Positions 51,041 through 55,746 of a stretch of DNA of 55,746 nucleotides are shown here, piece by piece. Numbering within the stretch: position 1 is the stretch's first letter; each line of letters begins with the position of its first letter. The position numbers were made by a program, and so were the translations under genes. Source of the stretch: Limimaricola cinnabarinus (GTDB lineage: Bacteria > Pseudomonadota > Alphaproteobacteria > Rhodobacterales > Rhodobacteraceae); the NCBI RefSeq assembly GCF_002723615.1, contig NZ_KZ304969.1:1-55746 (forward strand). The letters are read 5' to 3'. The notes beneath the pieces were generated by a model. That model was given only the letters and a program-made list of their open reading frames with translations, ran no database searches and had not been told where the DNA came from.

Positions 51041-52411
51041 TCAGAGCATCCGAAGACGCGGGCGGCGCCAGCCCTGCGCCGGTACGATCATCAGCTCGTG
51101 CAGCGCCCAGACCAGCGCATCGACCCGGTCGGGCGAGCTAGAGCCGAGAAAGCCGCGCGCCGTCATCTGCGCCATCTGGTCCTCCAGCGCGCCGAGGCCC
51201 CGCAGGTGATGCACGCGCCCCTGCTCGTAGAGCGCCGCCACCGGCTCGGCCCGAAGCCCCTTCGAGCGCCCGGCATGAAGCGGTTTGAACGGCACCATCG
51301 GGTCCACCTGCCGCACCACCGTCTCGACCAGCGCGCCGCCCTGGTTGACCTCGGCCACCATCCGCTCGGCCCCGTGCCGCGCCATCGCGGCGCAGGCCGC
51401 GCGCGCCCAGCCCTGCGGCGAGGCCCCCTCGACCGTCGCATCCTCCAGCACGAAGGCGCGCCAGTCCTGCGGCGGGCCTTGCGTCATTGCCCCCGCCACC
51501 ACGATGCCGCAGGCATCCGAGCCGGCATGCGCGCTTACCGATGGATCGACGGCGACGACGATGCGGTCGAGATCGGGGGCCGCGTCGACCGCGCAATCCG
51601 CCAGCATGGCCGCGGTCCACAGCGCGCCCTCGGCATCCGAGAGCAGCACGCCTTCGAGCTCCTGCCGCCCCTGACGCGTGCCCGCGTAGCGGCGCTGCAT
51701 CTCGTCGAGAAAGCCGCGCGCGAGATTGGCGGCGTTGGCTTGCGTCGCCGCATGGGTGGTCACCGTGCTGTCAGAAGCCAGAAGCTCGCGCAGCACGGCC
51801 GTGTTGCGCGGCGTCGTCGTCACGCAGGCGCGCGGATCGCCTAAGCGCAGGCCGAATTGCAGCATGTCCCAGGCCTCGGCCCCGCGCTTCCACTTGGCCA
51901 GCTCGTCGGCCCAGGCCGCGTCGAATTGCGGGCCGCGCAACGCCTCGTGATCATGCGCAGAAAAGAGCTGCGCGGTGGCGCCGTTGGGCCATGTCAGCAT
52001 CCGCCGCGTCGCGCTCCAGTCGGGGCGGCGGTCGGGCGGCGAACAGGCCATGAGCCCGCTTTCGCCGAACACCATCACCTCGCGCGCCTGATCGAGCGTC
52101 TCGCCCACCAGCGCCACGCGCCGCGCGCGCCCCGGGTCACCGGGCCGCGCACCCTCGACCTGCGCGCGCACCCATTCGGCCCCGGCGCGGGTCTTGCCCG
52201 CGCCGCGCCCGCCAAGGATCACCCATGTCCGCCAATCGCCCGCGGGGGCAAGCTGATGCGGCAGCGCCCAGAGGTCGAACATCCAGGGCAGCGCCGAAAG
52301 CTCGGCCTTGGAGAGCGCGGCGAGGAACTCATCCCTCGCGGCAGCAGGCGCGCAGGCGATCCAGCCGGCAAGCGATCCGTCGCCGCGCGGCCTCGATGTC
52401 GATCTCGCCAT
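51041..52411 (-). CDS. GTA g2: terminase large subunit
   Basis: A 456-residue packaging motor that cuts host DNA and pumps it into GTA heads by the headful mechanism. The ATPase has Walker A GGRGAGKT (residues 67-74 from this start) and Walker B AAWADELAKW. The nuclease has VAVDPSVS and the acidic VDALVWAL near the C-terminus. The start is uncertain: ATG 52411 (MARSTSRPRGDG) and 52447 are both in frame, and either overlaps the end of g1 in another frame by 83 or 119 bases. Confidence 0.93.
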   Translation of the reverse strand: MARSTSRPRGDGSLAGWIACAPAAARDEFLAALSKAELSALPWMFDLWALPHQLAPAGDWRTWVILGGRGAGKTRAGAEWVRAQVEGARPGDPGRARRVALVGETLDQAREVMVFGESGLMACSPPDRRPDWSATRRMLTWPNGATAQLFSAHDHEALRGPQFDAAWADELAKWKRGAEAWDMLQFGLRLGDPRACVTTTPRNTAVLRELLASDSTVTTHAATQANAANLARGFLDEMQRRYAGTRQGRQELEGVLLSDAEGALWTAAMLADCAVDAAPDLDRIVVAVDPSVSAHAGSDACGIVVAGAMTQGPPQDWRAFVLEDATVEGASPQGWARAACAAMARHGAERMVAEVNQGGALVETVVRQVDPMVPFKPLHAGRSKGLRAEPVAALYEQGRVHHLRGLGALEDQMAQMTARGFLGSSSPDRVDALVWALHELMIVPAQGWRRPRLRML

Positions 52412-52661
52412 CGGCGAGCCCGCCGGTCTGCTTTCCGAGCCAGTCATTGAACTTCCTCTCCACCTCGAACGCCGTCTTCAGAGCGGCCTCCAACTCGCTG
52501 ATCTTCTTTTGCAAATCCTTCGGCGCCCCGACCTCCGAACGCAGATCCTCCAGCATGTCGGCCAATGTCGACCGCACCGAGGACAGAAGATGCCACGCAT
52601 CCTCCCACTCCTTGCGGCGCGCCGCCGCCTGCGCCCCGTCGGGGCCCGTCACCTCGTCCAT
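52329..52661 (-). CDS. GTA g1: terminase small subunit
   Basis: A 110-residue protein (about 104 in R. capsulatus). The central region is a long helix or coiled coil (EDAWHLLSSVRSTLADMLEDLRSEV, then KDLQKKISELEAALKTAFEVERKFNDWLG), as in the small terminase subunit that oligomerises on DNA. ATG 52661 has GGAGGCAGG upstream; ATG 52679 and GTG 52697 are alternatives. The gene begins within about 45 bases of a strong terminator whose T-run points into it. The 3' end overlaps g2. Confidence 0.85.
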   Translation of the reverse strand: MDEVTGPDGAQAAARRKEWEDAWHLLSSVRSTLADMLEDLRSEVGAPKDLQKKISELEAALKTAFEVERKFNDWLGKQTGGLADGEIDIEAARRRIACRLDRLRACCREG

Positions 52662-52703
52662 AAGCTTGCCTGCCTCCATCTTCGAAGCTGGCGTCACGGC
52701 ACG

Positions 52704-52738
52704 AAAAAGGCGGCCCCGGATCTCTCCGGGGCCGCCTT
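52704..52738 (-). terminator. Strong intrinsic terminator between mltG and GTA g1
   Basis: Perfect 14-bp stem AAGGCGGCCCCGGA (52707-52720) / TCCGGGGCCGCCTT (52725-52738) with a four-base loop. Read on the minus strand it is followed by TTTTT (complement of 52704-52708). It ends the fabF-mltG operon, and also stands between the only good upstream promoter and GTA g1. Confidence 0.9.
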
Positions 52739-52763
52739 GCGCATCTCTGCCAGCTTGCTCTTG

Positions 52764-52792
52764 ACCTTACGTCAAACAGCGCGCCCTGTCAA
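52764..52792 (-). promoter_or_regulatory. Candidate sigma-70 promoter upstream of GTA g1
   Basis: On the minus strand: TTGACA (-35, complement of 52787-52792), exactly 17 bases, TAAGGT (-10, complement of 52764-52769). The -10 sits inside the dyad TTGAC-GTAAG-GTCAA (complement of 52761-52775), a possible operator. A transcript from here would meet the terminator after about 20 bases, before g1. Confidence 0.5.
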
Positions 52793-52843
52793 TCCGGGCC
52801 GTGTGAGGAACGCCATACAAGCGTCCGTTCCGTTTACGAAAAC

Positions 52844-54007
52844 TTAGTTTCCGGCGGCGCGCTCCGCCTCGATCTCGCGCCACTTGGCGACGTTGCGGTT
52901 GTGCTCGGCGAGCGTCTGGGCAAAGGCATGGCCGCCCGTGCCGTCGGCCACGAAGAAGATGTAATCGGTCGAAGCCGGGTTGAGCGCCGCCTCGATCGCG
53001 GCGCGGCCGGGATTGGCGATCGGCGTCGGCGGCAGGCCGTTGATCACATAGGTGTTCCAAGGCGTTTCGCGGTCCAGCTCGCTGCGGCGCAGGCCCCGGC
53101 CGAGCACGCCTTTCCCCTCGGTGATGCCATAGATCACCGTCGGGTCGGTCTGCAGCGGCATGCCCTGCCGCAGGCGGTTGACGAAGACGCTCGCCACCTG
53201 CGGACGCTCGGCGGCAACGCCGGTTTCCTTCTCGACGATCGAGGCGAGGATCAGCGCCTCCTCGGGGGTGTCGAGCGGCAGGTCGCCCGCCCGGTTCTCC
53301 CAGGCCTCGGCGAGGATCGCCGATTGCGCGGCTTCCATCCGCTCCAATACCTGCGCGACCTGCGTGCCCGGCGTGATCTCGTAGCTGTCGGGCGCGAGGC
53401 TGCCCTCGGCCGGGATCTCCTCGACATCGCCGTCGAGCGTGTCGAGCGCGTTGAGCGCCTGCGTCACCTGCCAGGAGGTGACGCCCTCGGCCACGGCGAT
53501 GCGGTAGCGGGTGTCGGCCCGCTCGCGCATCTCGGTATATTCGCCCGGCAGCTCCACGGCTTCGGCGGTCGGGTCGAACTCGACCAGTTCGACATAGTCC
53601 GAGGTCGCGGGGTCGAGCTCGCGCACTTCCGCCGCGACGGCGTTGACGCCGATCCGGTAGAGGATCTCGGTGCCGCAGGTCGAGGCGCCGCCGCGGGTGA
53701 CGATGTCGACGATGCGCTCCATCGAGGCGCGCTCGGGGATCAGGTGGCTGCCCGCCTTGAGCTGGCTCGTCTTGTCGGCGTATTCGGCACCGATCCGAAA
53801 GATCGAATCCGAGCCGATCGCGCCCTTCTCGGCAAGCCGCTGGCTCACGGCGCGAAAATTGGTCCCCGGCTCGACCTGCAGGCAGATCGCGGTCTCAAGC
53901 GGTCCCTCGCCCGAATATTCGTTGACCCCCCAGGCGATCACCCCCGCCGCACCGGCGAGGCCGACGATCAGGAAGGTGATCGTGTTCGAGGCGAGGTGAC
54001 GCCACAT
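52844..54007 (-). CDS. mltG: Endolytic murein transglycosylase MltG
   Basis: A 387-residue YceG-family enzyme that cuts nascent glycan strands in the periplasm. One N-terminal membrane helix (NTITFLIVGLAGAAGVIAWGV, residues 8-28) is followed by a LysM-like region and the catalytic domain with E259 in ASIVEKETG, QTDPTVIYGI and YVINGLPPTPIANPG. Its ATG shares a base with the fabF stop (TGATG), so the two form an operon, a common pairing in bacteria. A terminator follows 105 bases later. Confidence 0.94.
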   Translation of the reverse strand: MWRHLASNTITFLIVGLAGAAGVIAWGVNEYSGEGPLETAICLQVEPGTNFRAVSQRLAEKGAIGSDSIFRIGAEYADKTSQLKAGSHLIPERASMERIVDIVTRGGASTCGTEILYRIGVNAVAAEVRELDPATSDYVELVEFDPTAEAVELPGEYTEMRERADTRYRIAVAEGVTSWQVTQALNALDTLDGDVEEIPAEGSLAPDSYEITPGTQVAQVLERMEAAQSAILAEAWENRAGDLPLDTPEEALILASIVEKETGVAAERPQVASVFVNRLRQGMPLQTDPTVIYGITEGKGVLGRGLRRSELDRETPWNTYVINGLPPTPIANPGRAAIEAALNPASTDYIFFVADGTGGHAFAQTLAEHNRNVAKWREIEAERAAGN

Positions 54008-55275
54008 CAGGAGGCGACCTTTCCGAAGACGACGCTCGCATTGGTGCCGCCGAAGCCGAAGCTGTTGGACAGCGCGATGTTGATCTCGCGCTCGCGCTTG
54101 TGGTTCGGGGCGAGGTCGACCACGGTCTCGACCGCCGGATCGTCGAGATTGATGGTCGGCGGCGCGACCTGATCGCGGATCGCGAGGATCGAGAAGATCG
54201 CCTCGATCGCGCCCGCGGCCCCCAGAAGATGCCCGGTCATCGACTTGGTCGAGGACATGGTGACCTTTTTCGCGGCCTCGCCCATCATCCGCTCCACAGC
54301 GCCAAGCTCGATCGTGTCGGCCATGGTCGAGGTGCCATGCGCATTGATGTAGTCGATCTGGGTCGGATCGACCTTCGCATCCTTGAGCGCGGCAAGCATC
54401 GCCCGCTCGCCGCCCTCGCCATTCTCGGAGGGCGCGGTGATGTGATAGGCGTCGCCCGAAAGGCCGTAGCCCAGCACCTCGGCATAGATCTTGGCGCCGC
54501 GCGCCTTGGCGTGCTCGTAATCCTCGAGCACGACGATGCCCGCGCCCTCGCCCATGACGAAACCGTCGCGGTCGGCGTCATAGGGGCGGCTCGCGGCAGC
54601 CGGGTCGTCGCGCCGCTTGGTCGAGAGCGCCTTGCAGGCGTTGAAGCCGGCAATGCCGATCTCGGAGATCGCGGCCTCGGCCCCGCCCGCGATCATCACG
54701 TCGGCGGCGCCGTACTTGATGAGACGCGCGGCGTCGCCGATCGCATGCGCGCCCGTGGAGCAGGCGGTGACGACCGAATGGTTCGGCCCCTTGAAGCCGT
54801 AGCGGATCGAGACCTGTCCCGAGATCAGGTTGATCAGCGCGCCGGGAATGAAGAAGGGCGAAACGCGGCGCGGGCCCTTTTCCTTGATCAGGAGCGCCGT
54901 CTCGGCGATCGAGTTGAGCCCGCCGATGCCGGAGCCGATCATCACGCCGGTGCGCTCGCGGCCCTCGTCATCCTGCGGAGCCCAGCCCGAATCCTCGACC
55001 GCCTGCTGCGCGGCGGCGATGCCGTAGAGGATGAAGTCGTCGACCTTCCTCTGCTCTTTCGGCTCCATGTAGGCATTGGCGTCGAACCGGACCGCCGGAT
55101 CGGCATCGGCGCCGCGCGGCACCTCGCAGGCATAATTCGTCGCCAAATGATCGGCGTCGAAGCGGGTGATGGTCCCCGCGCCGGATTTGCCCGCCAGGAT
55201 CGCCTCCCAGCTCGGCTCGACCTTGTCGGCCAGCGGCGTCACCAGCCCCAGCCCCGTCACGACCACTCGCCGCAT
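54007..55275 (-). CDS. fabF: Beta-ketoacyl-ACP synthase II
   Basis: Condenses malonyl-ACP with acyl-ACP in fatty acid elongation. The 422-residue thiolase-fold protein has the Cys-His-His triad: C172 in VVTACSTGAHA, H313 in NAHGTSTMADT, H349 in SMTGHLLGAAGA. The end LSNSFGFGGTNASVVF is typical. ATG 55275 gives the MRRVVVTGLG start with AGAGGA upstream; the longer frame to 55362 has no support. No acpP or fabG lies in the window. Confidence 0.96.
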   Translation of the reverse strand: MRRVVVTGLGLVTPLADKVEPSWEAILAGKSGAGTITRFDADHLATNYACEVPRGADADPAVRFDANAYMEPKEQRKVDDFILYGIAAAQQAVEDSGWAPQDDEGRERTGVMIGSGIGGLNSIAETALLIKEKGPRRVSPFFIPGALINLISGQVSIRYGFKGPNHSVVTACSTGAHAIGDAARLIKYGAADVMIAGGAEAAISEIGIAGFNACKALSTKRRDDPAAASRPYDADRDGFVMGEGAGIVVLEDYEHAKARGAKIYAEVLGYGLSGDAYHITAPSENGEGGERAMLAALKDAKVDPTQIDYINAHGTSTMADTIELGAVERMMGEAAKKVTMSSTKSMTGHLLGAAGAIEAIFSILAIRDQVAPPTINLDDPAVETVVDLAPNHKREREINIALSNSFGFGGTNASVVFGKVAS

Positions 55276-55305
55276 CTGACCATCCTCTTCGCAATAACTC
55301 GCGCC

Positions 55306-55335
55306 CTGATACCGCAGGGCTCCGCGCGGGAGCAA
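55306..55335 (-). promoter_or_regulatory. Candidate promoter of fabF-mltG
   Basis: On the minus strand: TTGCTC (-35, complement of 55330-55335), an 18-base spacer, TATCAG (-10, complement of 55306-55311). Moderate match only. A CCCTG/CAGGG dyad (55305-55320) overlaps the -10. Confidence 0.3.
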
Positions 55336-55434
55336 GAGCGCGACGCGGCGGAATCGTGCCATGCGGGGCGTGGCGGCGAGTTAACGCGGAATTCAGCCCT
55401 CCCGGAGCATGACAGTGGGCAAAGGAGAGCCGTC

Positions 55435-55746
55435 ATGCGCCTGTGGTTCGTGTTGTTGCTGATCGCCCTGGCCGCGCCGCTGCGCGCCGAGCCCGCCTGC
55501 GAGACGATCGTGACGCTGGAGCGGCTGGTCTCGCAGGGCGCCGCCGGGGATCTGGGCGGCCTCGCGCGCGCGCTGCGCCGCACCGACAGCGCGCGCGTGA
55601 TGTGGGAGCTGCGCGGCCATCCGCTCGCCGCCCAGCGGCGCGACATCGACGCCGTGCTGTCGCGGGCCGCCGAGGCCGTCGCGCTCGACCGCAGCGAGGG
55701 GGCCGTGGCGGCGCGGGCGCATCTCGACAGCCGGGCCGCGCGCCGC
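55435..55746 (+). CDS. Secreted protein of unknown function, 3' end outside window
   Basis: 104 residues are visible and the frame is open at the window edge. It starts with a signal peptide (MRLWFVLLLIALAAPLRA, cleavage near residue 18), then EPACETIVTLERLVSQGAAG and a helical region (LGGLARALRR, RDIDAVLSRAAEAVALD). AAAGGAGAGC precedes the ATG. It is divergent from fabF. The mature part looks like an all-helical periplasmic domain; no family recognised. Confidence 0.75.
   Translation, partial: MRLWFVLLLIALAAPLRAEPACETIVTLERLVSQGAAGDLGGLARALRRTDSARVMWELRGHPLAAQRRDIDAVLSRAAEAVALDRSEGAVAARAHLDSRAARR

Noticed and set aside
38707-52697. Prophage
   Set aside because: No integrase, repressor, replication or att-like repeats, and the gene order is that of a gene transfer agent.
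52661-52843. CtrA (TTAA-N7-TTAA) or LexA (GTTC/GAAC-N7) site upstream of GTA g1
   Set aside because: I looked for both on both strands and found no acceptable match.
1-55746. tRNA, rRNA, CRISPR arrays or insertion sequences
   Set aside because: None recognised on either strand: no regularly spaced repeats, no transposase-like frame, and no tRNA-like cloverleaf was noticed. Short ncRNAs cannot be excluded by eye.

Overview
The window comes from a very GC-rich alphaproteobacterium of the family Rhodobacteraceae (order Rhodobacterales). The main reasons are a complete gene-transfer-agent (GTA) structural cluster of the Rhodobacter capsulatus type lying between fabF-mltG and cysE, a DksA with a single zinc-finger cysteine, a pyruvate dehydrogenase E1-beta carrying its own lipoyl domain, and many ATGA/GTGA gene junctions. 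It is ordinary chromosomal core sequence. I see no tRNA, rRNA, CRISPR array, insertion sequence, integrase or plasmid function.

Layout. 1-8.8 kb: the 3' part of a bifunctional penicillin-binding protein, exonuclease III, a small secreted protein, a dksA / FAD-monooxygenase operon, two tiny genes, an M48 membrane protease, and an RNA methyltransferase overlapping a PIN-domain gene. 8.9-12.1 kb: Entner-Doudoroff genes edd and eda around a convergent lipoprotein gene; a LacI-type palindrome covers the predicted -35 of edd. 12.1-20.1 kb: glnE, DUF2852 and RDD membrane proteins, the bpt protein aminoacyltransferase, a GH13 glycosidase and a YihY membrane protein. 20.2-22.8 kb: ilvB-ilvN behind what reads as a complete transcription attenuator: promoter, LLVVI leader peptide, antiterminator and intrinsic terminator. 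22.9-27.7 kb: nucleoside hydrolase, SelO, a GAF/HisKA_2 histidine kinase and two cyclophilins. 27.7-31.3 kb: pgk-SDR and class I fructose-bisphosphate aldolase, then an FtsB-like gene. 31.4-37.8 kb: pdhA-pdhB-pdhC and a PQQ membrane dehydrogenase. 37.8-38.7 kb: cysE. 38.7-52.7 kb (minus strand): the GTA cluster, g1 to g15 plus small accessory genes. 52.8-55.3 kb (minus strand): fabF-mltG. 55.4 kb to the end: a secreted protein cut by the window edge.

The genes fall into three working groups. Carbon metabolism (edd, eda, fba, pgk, pdhABC, gcd-like) shares a GCGCTAAC-type operator at two promoters. At edd it sits where a repressor would act, and at fba where an activator would act, which fits one LacI-family regulator switching between sugar breakdown and gluconeogenesis. 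The branched-chain amino-acid genes are set up for control by ribosome stalling. The GTA genes encode a headful-packaging, tailed particle. They are tightly packed, mostly with overlapping start and stop codons, and are probably read as one transcript whose only obvious upstream promoter is followed by a strong intrinsic terminator before g1.

Start codons were chosen from Shine-Dalgarno spacing, overlaps and family length. Promoter and operator calls are pattern recognition only.
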